Source of the DNA: G963668345 sp965226215
GTDB taxonomy: Bacteria > Acidobacteriota > Terriglobia > Bryobacterales > UBA6623
Direction of reading: 5' to 3'
Assembly (NCBI GenBank): GCA_965226215.1
Contig: CBDDCH010000002.1
Location: forward strand, 3,844,001-3,908,000
Length of the DNA: 64,000 bases
Shown: piece by piece, positions 26,666 through 35,516 of the stretch
Layout of the letters: every line of letters starts with the position of its first letter
Position numbering within the stretch: position 1 is the stretch's first letter
Position numbers and translations under genes: made by a program
Notes under the pieces: model-generated
What the model was told of the DNA's origin: nothing
Database searches by the model: none
Seen by the model: only the letters and a program-made list of their open reading frames with translations

Positions 26666-27730
26666 TCACCGCGCTCCGGTCTCGCGGCTGAAGCGGGTTT
26701 GCTTCTTCTCCTCCTGGCGCTCCAAAGCTAGCTTGACCAGGCGATCGACCAACTTCGAATAAGGCACGCCACTCGCCTCCCACAATTTGGGATACATGCT
26801 GATCGAGGTGAAACCGGGCATGGTATTCAACTCGTTCAACAAGATCCGACCGGAGGCGTTTTCTAGGAAAAAATCAACCCGGGCGAGTCCGGCGCATTCC
26901 ACGGCTTGGAAGGCCGCGACGGCAAGCCTTCGGATTTCACTTGTTTGGTCTGCGCTTAGCGCTGCGGGGATGACGAGCTCCGAGGTATCGTCGATGTATT
27001 TGGCTTGATAGTCGTAGAACTCGCCTCCCGCAATGACCTCGCCAGGCACGGAAGCCTCCGGCTGGTCATTTCCCAGCACCGCGCATTCGATTTCGCGGCC
27101 TTCGATGGCCGGCTCAACGACGATTTTCGAGTCGTGTTGGGCCGCCAGGTCCAGCGCCTGGGTCAGTTCAGCCCTGTCGTGGACCTTCGTGATACCTACC
27201 GACGAACCAAGATTGGCGGGTTTGACGAACATCGGGCACCCGAAGCGTTCTTCCAACCGAGCGGTGTGCTCGTGTCGTTCCCGGCGGGGAACGGCAAGGT
27301 GATCCACCGTGGGCAGGCCCCGCTCGCGAAACAGCCGCTTCATGACATCCTTATCCATGGCCACGGCCGAACCCAGCACACCGGCGCCGACGTATGGCAG
27401 GTCGGCCAGCTCCAGGAAACCCTGCACGGTCCCGTCCTCACCGAACGTTCCGTGCAGAACAGGGAAAACGACGTCTAGGCCTGTTGCGCCTCCAGGTTGC
27501 TGAGACAGTACGATTGCCGTTCCCGTTGAAAGAGAACCGACGGTGTGGGAAGGGAGCAAGCCCGCCGACTCGTTCGGGTTCAGCCACTCACCCTGTTTCG
27601 TGATGGCAACCGGGATAATCTCATATTTGCTCCTGTCGAGCGCTTGGATAACAGAGGCCGCGGAGCGGATCGACACCTCGTGCTCGCCGGAACGTCCACC
27701 GAAAAGGACCGCGATGCGAATTTTTGACAT
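26666..27730 (-). CDS. ddl: D-alanine--D-alanine ligase
   Basis: The open frame reaches 27829, but the ATG at 27730 opens the conserved MSKIRIAVLFGGRSGEHEVS and is preferred, giving 354 residues, a normal length. ATP-grasp features include FPVLHGTFGEDGTVQGFLE, PCxVKPANLGSSVGI-type PMFVKPANLGSSVGITKV, and RVDFFLENASGRILLNELNTMPGFT, which carries the metal-binding Glu and Asn. It makes D-Ala-D-Ala for peptidoglycan. It sits 26 bp downstream of asnS. Confidence 0.95.
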   Translation of the reverse strand: MSKIRIAVLFGGRSGEHEVSIRSAASVIQALDRSKYEIIPVAITKQGEWLNPNESAGLLPSHTVGSLSTGTAIVLSQQPGGATGLDVVFPVLHGTFGEDGTVQGFLELADLPYVGAGVLGSAVAMDKDVMKRLFRERGLPTVDHLAVPRRERHEHTARLEERFGCPMFVKPANLGSSVGITKVHDRAELTQALDLAAQHDSKIVVEPAIEGREIECAVLGNDQPEASVPGEVIAGGEFYDYQAKYIDDTSELVIPAALSADQTSEIRRLAVAAFQAVECAGLARVDFFLENASGRILLNELNTMPGFTSISMYPKLWEASGVPYSKLVDRLVKLALERQEEKKQTRFSRETGAR

Positions 27731-27756
27731 GAATGGATCGAGCGGACGACCCGTGC

Positions 27757-29073
27757 CTACGGCCGCATGCGATACAGCATACGCGGAAAGGCAATCGTCT
27801 CGCGGACGTGTTCGAGACCACAAATCCAAGCCACCGAGCGTTCAATTCCCATGCCGAACCCCCCGTGGGGAACCGACCCGTATTTGCGCAAATCGAGATA
27901 CCACTCGAAAGCTTCTCGCGGCAACTGGTGCTCTTCGAGTTTCTGCACCAGCAGCGCGTGGTCGTGGATGCGCTGGCCGCCACCGATGATCTCACCGTAT
28001 CCTTCGGGCGCCAACACGTCCACGCCCATCGCAACGTCCGGGTTGTCAGGGTCCGGCTGCATATAGAAGGCCTTGATCGCCATGGGAAAGCGGTGCACCA
28101 TCACCGGGCGGTCGAAGTCTTCACTCAGTAGGGTCTCATCGGCGCCGCCGAAATCGCCGCCCCACTCAATCTCGCTGCCTTTACTCTTTAGGGTTTCGAC
28201 CGCCTCGCTGTAGCTCATGCGGTGAAACGGCCGTTTCACCGTTTCCAGTTTCGAGATGTCCCGACCGAGGGTCTCGAGTTCCGGGCTTCGGGTTTCGAGC
28301 ACGCGCTGAACCACGTATTCCACGAACTCTTCGGCCAACGCCATGATATCGTCCAGGTCCGCGTAGGCCATCTCGGGCTCGACCATCCAGAACTCGGTGA
28401 GGTGCCGGCGCGTCTTCGACTTTTCGGCGCGAAAGGTCGGCCCGAAACAGTACGTCTTGCCGAAAGCGCCGGCGGTCGCCTCGTTATAAAGCTGGCCGGA
28501 TTGAGTCAGATAAGCTATTTCGTCTTCGAAGTAGGGCACTTCGAATAGGGTGGTCGTCCCTTCGCAAGCAGCGGGCGTAAGGATCGGAGTGTCGACGAGC
28601 GTAAAGCCGTTGTTGTCCAGGAAATCGCGAACCGCCCGGATGACCTCGTGTCGCACCCGGAGGATCGCATGTTGCCGGCGACTCCGCAGCCAAAGGTGAC
28701 GGCGGTCCATCAAGAACTCGACGCCGTGCTCCTTGGGAGTGATCGGAAAAGGATCGTCGGGGGAGACTTCCTGAACCACTTCCAGATCAACGACGTCCAT
28801 CTCGTAGCCGCCGGGCGCCCGCCCTTCGGCTCGAATCTTCCCCGTCACTTGCGCCGCCGACTCATGCGTAAGGTGGCGGCAGCGCTGAAAGACCTCTTCG
28901 GGCACGTCCGCTTTGACGATCACGCCTTGCATGTACCCCGTTCCGTCGCGAAAGATTGGGAAGAGAAGTTTGCCGGACCTGCGCAGGTTGTGGAGCCAAC
29001 CCCGCAATAAAACTGTTTGCCCTTCGAACCGAGCGGCTTGATCTATGGTGATGACCGGGGCGGCCGAAGCCAT
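27757..29073 (-). CDS. asnS: asparaginyl-tRNA synthetase
   Basis: The 438-residue class II synthetase has an N-terminal OB-fold (VLLRGWLHNLRRSGKLLF), motif 2 around FGPTFRAEKSKTRRHLTEFWMVEPE, and motif 3 GGFGMGIERSVAWICGL. The TEFWMVEPE/GFGMGIER pair distinguishes AsnRS-type from aspartyl and lysyl enzymes. It charges tRNA-Asn. The ATG at 29073 directly abuts the stop of the upstream TIM-barrel gene (no gap), implying coupled translation. Confidence 0.95.
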   Translation of the reverse strand: MASAAPVITIDQAARFEGQTVLLRGWLHNLRRSGKLLFPIFRDGTGYMQGVIVKADVPEEVFQRCRHLTHESAAQVTGKIRAEGRAPGGYEMDVVDLEVVQEVSPDDPFPITPKEHGVEFLMDRRHLWLRSRRQHAILRVRHEVIRAVRDFLDNNGFTLVDTPILTPAACEGTTTLFEVPYFEDEIAYLTQSGQLYNEATAGAFGKTYCFGPTFRAEKSKTRRHLTEFWMVEPEMAYADLDDIMALAEEFVEYVVQRVLETRSPELETLGRDISKLETVKRPFHRMSYSEAVETLKSKGSEIEWGGDFGGADETLLSEDFDRPVMVHRFPMAIKAFYMQPDPDNPDVAMGVDVLAPEGYGEIIGGGQRIHDHALLVQKLEEHQLPREAFEWYLDLRKYGSVPHGGFGMGIERSVAWICGLEHVRETIAFPRMLYRMRP

Positions 29074-29904
29074 CTAGAGGTTCTCCAGTCGATCGAAAGA
29101 CTCCTGCACCTTTTCCAGGGGCTTGGCTATCTCGGGAACATGGCGCAGTTCAAGCAAGAGAGGAACGTCGTCGCCACAAGAGCGCAGCAGCTCGATCGTC
29201 GACTGCCAATCAATGGCGCCCCCCGAGCCGACCAACGGAAAGATGTGTGAATCGTCTTGGCCGTCGTTGTCATGCACATGAGTTGAGCAGATGCGGTCTT
29301 TCATCAGTTCAAACTCGTGCTCAACGCCGGGGCCAAGGTGAGCGTGCCCGGTATCGAAGCAATAGCCGACCCGCAGATGAGTCGATTGGACAAACATGTT
29401 CAGGCGTTCGGCGCTGGAAAGCTCGTTGGGAATGTTCTCAACCAAGATCTCGACGCCGAGCTGGCTGCCGAACACAATCAACTCATCCAAACAGTTGAAA
29501 GCCGCCTCGAGCTTATGCTCATCGTATTCGTCTTCCGCCGTGCCGATGTGTTGCACCACATAGCGAAAGGGGATGAACTCAGCCATCTCCATGGCCCTTT
29601 TGATCTCGTCCGTCGCCGCGATGCGCTTGGCCTTCGTGGTTCCGGTGATGGAGACCAGCGAGTTGGGTCCGGTACGCCCCCAGACGTCGTCGCTGAACAT
29701 CGGGGCATGGATGGAGTGGATCTTTAACTCCGCATCCCGGAACCAGTGTTTCAGTTCGTCGATCTGAGCTCGATTGTGGTAGTCGATATGTTGCCGGGCG
29801 CAGAAAATCTCGACCTCCTCGACGCCGCTTCGCAGGATGCGGTCTAACAGCGCCACCGTCAGGCGTTGTTCGACAAAAAGATATGTGGAAAGTGCGTGCC
29901 GCAT
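29074..29904 (-). CDS. sugar phosphate isomerase/epimerase-like TIM-barrel protein
   Basis: The 276-residue protein belongs to the xylose-isomerase-like AP_endonuc_2 family. Metal-ligand signatures are visible: ILVENIPNEL (Glu), VGYCFDTGHAHL (Asp, His), ICSTHVHDNDGQDDSHIFPLVGSG (His) and LLLELRHV (Glu). Family members are sugar isomerases, epimerases or endonuclease-IV relatives; with no sugar genes beside it, the substrate is unknown. The stop is flush with the asnS start, an unexpected pairing with a tRNA synthetase. Confidence 0.85.
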   Translation of the reverse strand: MRHALSTYLFVEQRLTVALLDRILRSGVEEVEIFCARQHIDYHNRAQIDELKHWFRDAELKIHSIHAPMFSDDVWGRTGPNSLVSITGTTKAKRIAATDEIKRAMEMAEFIPFRYVVQHIGTAEDEYDEHKLEAAFNCLDELIVFGSQLGVEILVENIPNELSSAERLNMFVQSTHLRVGYCFDTGHAHLGPGVEHEFELMKDRICSTHVHDNDGQDDSHIFPLVGSGGAIDWQSTIELLRSCGDDVPLLLELRHVPEIAKPLEKVQESFDRLENL

Positions 29905-30908
29905 GGTAACCGAAAGTCCCCCCGTGATCAGCTCTCGGAAAGTATCGGCGTCGGGGTGGGTTAGGAATTGATTGTATCGGAAATCCTCTGGTGGCCTGGT
30001 GCGGCGCGTCTACTGCCGGGAATCCCCTACGTCGGAAACAAGTCGATTTGTCATCAGGGCTGGTGACGACCGAGCGGGACTTAGGGTGGGCTCGCCTGGC
30101 TGTGCGAACGGCCCGCCCAGATCCTCTTTCTAGCGGACATGTCACTTAAGATAAGTGGTTCACTCAAAGCATCTTAAGTCCGTTAATGGTGCCGTCGCCC
30201 TGGATCGGCGGGGTACAATTGTGATTGGATACCCGAATCATTTCGAAGCCGATTCGAGCACGGTTATCCGCAGCAGTAAACCGATCAACCAAAGAAATTA
30301 CCAAACAAAGCCAGTTTCAAACAACCCACAGGGAATCAATGGATCGCGGCGGGTTTGTAGCGCGATCTCGATTTGAGGTCCGCGGCCTTTGCTTGTGGCG
30401 CACGCCTCTCGACGTCTGGGGCGGTTCCGGCTGGGCGATCGGCTCAGCAAAACCCTATGGATCGCTCCACCAGGATACGAGGGGACCTTTGCCTAGGGGC
30501 AAGTCCCGTAGCGTGGATCTAGGCGGGCGGGATCTCGCTTCCCTTCCCCGCGATCGGTTCGCCGCCCGCCAGATCCGTAGCCGTTGGCTAGGGAACAACA
30601 AAATGACCAAACAAAGACAATTTCTCATAACCACCACAAAATAAGTATCTTACACGATATCTTGAAGGCTCGTTTCAAGGAGTTGGCGGTCGAGGAGTGA
30701 GTGGGTTGCCGACCGTCAAACGGCTGGCCTGAACTGCCGGATAATCGCGTTCACGCGCCTCTACGGTGCCTCCCGGCGTGGTCTCCTCTCAAACTCTGAC
30801 GAGACGCAAGCAACCTGGGGTCTCCGCCCCTCCGGATCGTACGCGAGGTGTTTCGCCGTCGGGGAACCTACTTTTGCCGCGGGCTGCTAAACCGTTTCGC
30901 AACGTGGG
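29905..30908. other. about 1 kb without genes
   Basis: No reading frame is credible. The stretch holds a bulged hairpin (30515-30576), two loosely similar A-rich words containing ACCAAACAAAG (about 30300 and 30605), and CTACTTTTGCCGCGGGCTGCTAAA (around 30867-30890), which resembles the right end of the 123-bp repeat at 6.3 and 35.5 kb. It is likely a graveyard of short repeats. Confidence 0.5.
30501..30580. repeat. AAGTCCCGTAGCG repeat with long bulged hairpin
   Basis: AAGTCCCGTAGCG (30501-30513) also begins the two 53-bp repeats around 56.0 and 56.8 kb. It is followed by a stem of 15 bp with one bulged A between 30515-30530 (GGATCTAGGCGGGCGG) and 30562-30576. GTAG occurs on both sides of the stem. 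Confidence 0.55.
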
Positions 30909-32105
30909 CTAGATCCGGTTGAACAAGCGACCGCGGTTGAGAAGGCAGTCCGGGTCGAGACTTTCCTTGATACGGCGCATGATTTGAAGTTCCGGACCCG
31001 GCTCCGCCCACTGTTCGATCTCCCGTTTTTCCCCGACAGGCGCGTATTCCACGACGACTGACAGGCCGCGGGATCGTGCATCGGTGACGCAGTCGCGGGC
31101 GTCTTGGATGTCACGACAATAGATGTAGCCGACCGCCGCGCCGGCGCGAATCACGAGCGGTCGCGTGCCGCCCCCGGCGGAGGCGGAGGCGAAGACCTCC
31201 CGAATGTGGGTTGGCACGCTGGATACGCGGATCACTGATGTCGAAGGATTTGCTGCCAGCTTCGCCGGCGTTAGGTTCTGGATCGAACGCCAGAGCTGGG
31301 CCGCCTCATCTGGACCGAGCGAGCTGAGCTCGACACCCGCTTGTCCTCCTGCCAGTTCGTGGAATTCCTTTTCAAAGCGCTTGATCGTAGCCTGGTTTCC
31401 ACCTACTTCGAGTACGAGTGAGACCTTTGGTGGAAGTCCGGGAGCGACGTCGCGGACAGCCTCGGCGTTCATCAAGTCAATGGCGATCGGTTGCAACACA
31501 CCACCTAGGATCTCCCGCCGCACGTCCAAAGCCTTTTCCAGGGAGTCACACGAGAACACGAAGGTCCCCACCTCGGCCGGACGCGGGAAGATCTTGAAAT
31601 TCAAGGTTGCCATCGCCGCCAGCGTTCCAAACGAGCCGATCATCAGCTTGGCCATGTCGAGCCCGGTGACGTTTTTCACCACCATGCCCCCGCTCTGGAC
31701 AATCTTGCCTGCGAGCGTGCATGCTTTCATCCCGATGACCATGTCCCGCGCGGTACCGTAGCGCCGTCGACGAGGTCCGCTGCTGTTCGTCGCCACGACG
31801 CCGCCGATAGTCGCGCGGTCGAAAAACGGGGGGTCGAGCGGCAGCATTTGACCGTTAGCGCCCAGGATCTCCGTCAGCTCGCGAAAAGGAAGCCCAGCCT
31901 CGACGCTAATCGTCAGGTCCTTCGGTTCGTAGGCGACGACCCGAGTCAGCCGGCGCGTTGATAGGGTGACATCCGCGGGATCAATCTCGCCGCCCATGGC
32001 TCGCTTGGTGAACTTGCCGCCGAGCTCAACGCTTCGCCTCGCGCTGCCGCAGTCGCCAAGCGCCGCGGCGAGCTCCTCCACCGATGAAGGTACAATCTCG
32101 TCCAT
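30909..32105 (-). CDS. glcE: FAD-binding oxidase, GlcE-like glycolate oxidase subunit
   Basis: The 398-residue protein has the FAD_binding_4 (PCMH) domain: SVELGGKFTKRAMGG, LTISVEAGLPFRELTEIL, DPPFFDRATIGGVVATNSSGPRR and the SGGMVVKNVTGLDMAKLMIGSFGTLA segment, then a smaller C-terminal FAD-oxidase region. It is shorter than GlcD and fits GlcE of the GlcDEF glycolate dehydrogenase. GlcD and GlcF are missing here; they may be elsewhere or it may be a stand-alone FAD oxidase. It lies behind the secreted-protein gene on the same strand. Confidence 0.8.
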   Translation of the reverse strand: MDEIVPSSVEELAAALGDCGSARRSVELGGKFTKRAMGGEIDPADVTLSTRRLTRVVAYEPKDLTISVEAGLPFRELTEILGANGQMLPLDPPFFDRATIGGVVATNSSGPRRRRYGTARDMVIGMKACTLAGKIVQSGGMVVKNVTGLDMAKLMIGSFGTLAAMATLNFKIFPRPAEVGTFVFSCDSLEKALDVRREILGGVLQPIAIDLMNAEAVRDVAPGLPPKVSLVLEVGGNQATIKRFEKEFHELAGGQAGVELSSLGPDEAAQLWRSIQNLTPAKLAANPSTSVIRVSSVPTHIREVFASASAGGGTRPLVIRAGAAVGYIYCRDIQDARDCVTDARSRGLSVVVEYAPVGEKREIEQWAEPGPELQIMRRIKESLDPDCLLNRGRLFNRI

Positions 32106-32147
32106 TGTTTCCGAGCTAAGAATCAGGGTGCAATTTGGCGGAAAGGA

Positions 32148-33017
32148 CTATCGTACAACGAAGACTCCCTTGGTTTGGTACGTGTTGTCGCTCAGCCTGT
32201 CGTGGACCAAGACCCGGACGAAGTACTCTCCCAGCGGGATGCCTTCCTCCAGATCCAGCCGGAAACTGGCCGGCAGCCAGCGCCGAGGATAGAACGGCGA
32301 TCCCCGCTCCCCCGCCGGCTCGAAGGCATACAAGACCTCGTCCTCTTGGTCCAGGATTCCGAGCTCCGACTCGACGTTGAACGAATTGTCCTCGGCAATC
32401 TCGTAGCCCGTGATGTAGAAGTTCGCCCAAACGGTGTCTCCGGGCCGATAGGCCGGAGCCGGTAGTTTCTCGCCCCCTTCGCTGCGGGTAAAACTGAGAT
32501 TGCGGACGATGAGGCTGCGGCTCGTTGCGATGTTTTCTCCGCGCACGAACACGGGCACTTCTCTCGTGGCTTTCCGGTCGCTGAGCAGGTCGGTAATGCG
32601 CAGCAGGATCTTGTAGGTTCCCGACTCTCCGTGGAGGGGCAAGGTGGCGGCAACCCGAACGAGGGGCAGCCAGTCTTCGTCCTGGGGTGCCAGCTCGGTG
32701 TCGATCCGGCCCCCTTCCGGCAAAGCGAAGCGTTTCCCGCCGGGGCCGTGGAACTCCGTCCGGTATTGCAAGCGGACGCGCTCGGTTGGGCTGACCGTGA
32801 AGCCGGCGATGTTGTATCTCATGTGAACGGTTTCGCCCGTAAAAAAGATGCTGTCGCCGGGAACGGGGTAGCCGTCCTCACTGTCGAGGATCTCGATATT
32901 GACGACGGAAAAGGCAGCCGGGGGTTTCTCGGCGAGGGAAATCGCGGCGGCTGCCCCTAACAGGGCGGCCACGCTAACCAACCAGTTGGGCCGTCGTCTG
33001 ACGCTTTCCCGGTTCAT
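32148..33017 (-). CDS. exported hypothetical protein
   Basis: The ATG at 33017 (MNRESVRRRPNWLVSVAALL) is preferred over 33047; it puts a positively charged signal peptide (cleavage near AISLAEK) in front. The mature protein (about 250 residues) is beta-rich with two similar halves, each with a phrase like YRPGDTVWANFYITGYEIAEDNSF or PVPGDSIFFTGETVHMRYNIAGF, so it is probably made of two Ig-like/beta-sandwich repeats. It overlaps the 3' end of thiI by 44 bases. I do not recognise the family; it is likely periplasmic. Confidence 0.65.
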   Translation of the reverse strand: MNRESVRRRPNWLVSVAALLGAAAAISLAEKPPAAFSVVNIEILDSEDGYPVPGDSIFFTGETVHMRYNIAGFTVSPTERVRLQYRTEFHGPGGKRFALPEGGRIDTELAPQDEDWLPLVRVAATLPLHGESGTYKILLRITDLLSDRKATREVPVFVRGENIATSRSLIVRNLSFTRSEGGEKLPAPAYRPGDTVWANFYITGYEIAEDNSFNVESELGILDQEDEVLYAFEPAGERGSPFYPRRWLPASFRLDLEEGIPLGEYFVRVLVHDRLSDNTYQTKGVFVVR

Positions 33018-34227
33018 GTGTTTTGGCCGGCTTGAGGCGAACTTCACCCCATCGGTATTCGTAGACTTCCTTGGAACTCAACGACACGCCGAGCTGAACC
33101 AGAGCCGGGACGTCCAGCTTGGACTCGGCCGCGGTAAGTTGCTCGGCCGTGGCGAAAAGCTCGGGTTTTTTGGGCAAAAACATCGGGCAACAGTCGGTAA
33201 AGGGTTCGCTGGATATGTCGTAGGTCCCGATCCTGCGCGCCAAGTCCACAATCTCCTGCTTGTCGTCGCCCACGAGCGGGCGATGGACGGGCAAGGAGGC
33301 CACGGCCCCCACAGCCTGCATGTTGTGCAGCGTTTGCGAGGCGACCTGCCCAATGCTGTCGCCGGTAACGAGGCCGTGCGCACCTTCCCGGTAGGCCAGC
33401 CGCTGGGCGATGCGCAACATGAATCGCCGGTAGAGCAGGATGCGGCACGACTCCGGCGCGCCAACGACGATCTCCCTCTGAATATCGGTAAACGGGACGA
33501 GATACAGTCGGCTCAGGCCCTGATAGGGCGTTAAGGCCCTGACCAGCTCTCGCGCGATCGGAGGACTGTCTTCCCCGGCGCGAGCCGGAGCACCGTAAAA
33601 GTGAACGAACGCCAGCCGAACGCCGCGCTTGATGATCTTGTAGGCCGCTACGGCCGAATCGAAGCCGCCGGAGAGCAGGCAGACCAGCTTGCCGGCGGTA
33701 CCCGTGGGCAGCCCACCCGATCCGGGGATCTTCTCGTGATAGATCAAGGCGCGTGTGGCGGTGACCTCGACGAAACAAGTCGCTTCCGCGTGTGCGAGGT
33801 CGACTTTCACTTCTTTGCCGGTCGCCACGCTTTGCCGCCCGATGGCGGCCCCCAGCGAGCGTTCGATGTCGGCCGACCGGAAGGGCAAGGATTTCCGGGA
33901 GCGGCGCGCGCGCACTCGAAACGTTCGAAAGGTTTCGTTGGCCATGAGACGGCAGCCGGTTTCTACGATCGCGTCCATCTGGGGCTCGGTCTGCTCGGCG
34001 ATTGCGAAATAGGCGATGCCCGGGACCTTGCGGAGTCTCTCGACGGCGAGTAGAGCGTCGGTGTGCGAGGGCACGGGGACGAACATACGGTGGTCTTCAT
34101 GCCCGGGTCTCTCGGCTGGCAGCCCCTCGAGTGCCTGGGCCACGGCTTCCTTGAGCTTCTGGACGAAAAAGCCGCGGTTCTTGCCCTTCAGCCAGATTTC
34201 GCGATAGTGCAGGATCAGAACGGGCAT
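32974..34227 (-). CDS. thiI: tRNA 4-thiouridine synthetase ThiI, without rhodanese domain
   Basis: The 417-residue protein has ferredoxin-like and THUMP domains (residues 1-165, starting MPVLILHYREIWLKGKNR) and a PP-loop ATPase with SGGFDS at 186-191. A TDCCPMF motif (C346, C347) carries the equivalent of E. coli Cys344. The C-terminal rhodanese domain of E. coli ThiI is absent, as in many bacteria, so sulfur must come from another donor. It makes s4U8 in tRNA and may feed thiamine synthesis. Confidence 0.93.
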   Translation of the reverse strand: MPVLILHYREIWLKGKNRGFFVQKLKEAVAQALEGLPAERPGHEDHRMFVPVPSHTDALLAVERLRKVPGIAYFAIAEQTEPQMDAIVETGCRLMANETFRTFRVRARRSRKSLPFRSADIERSLGAAIGRQSVATGKEVKVDLAHAEATCFVEVTATRALIYHEKIPGSGGLPTGTAGKLVCLLSGGFDSAVAAYKIIKRGVRLAFVHFYGAPARAGEDSPPIARELVRALTPYQGLSRLYLVPFTDIQREIVVGAPESCRILLYRRFMLRIAQRLAYREGAHGLVTGDSIGQVASQTLHNMQAVGAVASLPVHRPLVGDDKQEIVDLARRIGTYDISSEPFTDCCPMFLPKKPELFATAEQLTAAESKLDVPALVQLGVSLSSKEVYEYRWGEVRLKPAKTHEPGKRQTTAQLVG

Positions 34228-34590
34228 GGCAAGGGGAACTTCAGCTTCATTATACCGGCGGGGTTCTTGGTCCGACGATCACAGCGTAGGCTTCGTTTCC
34301 CGAGTTATTGTGTCGCGGCAATGTAGGTGTCGCTTACGCGCGGAAGGGTAGTTTAGAGGATGCCATCCGGGAGTTTTGTCGTCCTGTCACTGCCAGGCCC
34401 GACCAAGCCCAGGCCCACTTCCGTCTGCGCCATGCTTGGCAACAAAAAGTGGATCAGGAGTCCCGCCGTCAGCACCTTCCGCCAAGCCGAAGCGCCCAAG
34501 CCCAACTTGAAGAGTCCGCTTTGAGGCTGTTCCAGGGCCGGACCAAGGAGCGTATGAAAGAGTATGCACGAGTGATGCACACTGATACAT
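34228..34590. other. gene-free stretch before vapBC
   Basis: The overlapping open frames are shadows or chance. Just ahead of vapB, ATGCAC occurs twice 11 bp apart (34564-34569, 34575-34580), a weak candidate operator, with GATACAT adjacent to the ATG. Confidence 0.35.
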
Positions 34591-34785
34591 ATGAGAACGA
34601 CCCTCAACATCGACGAGGATCTCCTGCAAAGGGCGGCGCGGCTGACCGGCGTCACGGAGAAGACCTCGCTGGTCCGTCTAGGCCTCGAGGCTCTCATATC
34701 GTTGGAGAGCGCCCGCCGTCTCGCCAGGCTGGGAGGCAAGCAGAGAAGGCTTCGTCCGATCCGCCGACGGCGTTCAGCGGCGTGA
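34591..34785 (+). CDS. vapB: VapB-type antitoxin
   Basis: The 64-residue protein starts MRTTLNIDEDLLQRAARLTG, the ribbon-helix-helix fold also seen in the 657-899 antitoxin, and ends in a very basic tail (RRLRPIRRRRSAA). The VapC start overlaps its stop by one base (TGATG at 34783-34787). It represses its own operon with VapC (family knowledge) and neutralises the toxin. Confidence 0.85.
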   Translation: MRTTLNIDEDLLQRAARLTGVTEKTSLVRLGLEALISLESARRLARLGGKQRRLRPIRRRRSAA

Positions 34786-35168
34786 TGGTTCTGGTCGACA
34801 CCTCTGTCTGGATCGATCACCTGCGACGGGGGAATCGGGGGTTGGCCGATCTGCTGAACCGGCTGTCGGTCCTTTCCCATCCCCTGGTAATCGGCGAACT
34901 CGCCTGCGGCCGTTTAGAGAACCGCGACGAGATTTTCAGTCTGCTGTCGGCACTGCCTATGGCCCTCGTGGCCGAGCACGATGAGGTGCTGCTGCTACTC
35001 GACGACGAGCGGCTCTACGGGCGTGGCCTGGGCTGGGTCGATGTCCACCTGCTTGCTTCGGCGCGTCTCACGGTGTGCGCCCTATGGACGTTGGATAAGC
35101 CGCTCGCAAAGGCAGCCGGCGCGCTGGATCTGTCGGTAAAACACCGCAAGGGGCCCCTCGGTTTGTAG
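34785..35168 (+). CDS. vapC: VapC-type PIN-domain toxin
   Basis: A longer open frame reaches back to 34308, but the ATG at 34785 overlaps the antitoxin stop and starts the PIN fold MVLVDTSVWIDHL. The 127-residue toxin has the four acids D5, E38 (VIGELACG), D86 (LGWVDVHLL) and D104 (TLDKPL). It is a complete RNase toxin module with the preceding antitoxin. Confidence 0.9.
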   Translation: MVLVDTSVWIDHLRRGNRGLADLLNRLSVLSHPLVIGELACGRLENRDEIFSLLSALPMALVAEHDEVLLLLDDERLYGRGLGWVDVHLLASARLTVCALWTLDKPLAKAAGALDLSVKHRKGPLGL

Positions 35169-35383
35169 GGGTTTCTGCGTGTCACTCGCTTGACCTCGAT
35201 CGCAAGCGCTTCCAGAGCGTACACTCGCCCCGCATGCAGATGGCAGCCCCCCCCCCCAAATCCGTCAAGAGTCGATCGGAAAGAGTGTCCAAACCAGAAC
35301 AGTGACAACCACAGGCGGCTTTGGCAGACTGAAGCACAGCCATAGCAGCTCGTGGCGAAAGTCGTGCGGGAGAGAAAAATGGA

Positions 35384-35506
35384 AAAATGGGGACTGCCAC
35401 CAATTCGCCCCCCGTCATGGCCCTTGAAACGAAGCACTTAGCCTGAAGCGAATTGGCTGGCTGTACCCGATTTTTCGCGACGTCTACTTTTACCACGGGC
35501 TGATAG
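35384..35506. repeat. uninterrupted copy of the 123-bp dispersed repeat
   Basis: It carries GGGGACTGCCACCAATTCGC at the left, GCGAATTGGCTGGCTG in the middle and TTACCACGGGCTGATAG at the right, matching 6124-6358 without its insert. The right end supplies the sequence immediately ahead of the MBL gene's ribosome binding site (AGGAGG at 35506-35511). The remaining gap 35169-35383 contains only an 11-base C run (from about 35248). Confidence 0.75.
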
Positions 35507-35516
35507 GAGGCAAAAC

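Noticed and set aside
34308..34784. Long N-terminal extension of the VapC frame
   Set aside because: The extension overlaps the antitoxin gene; the ATG overlapping the antitoxin stop gives a normal-length PIN toxin.
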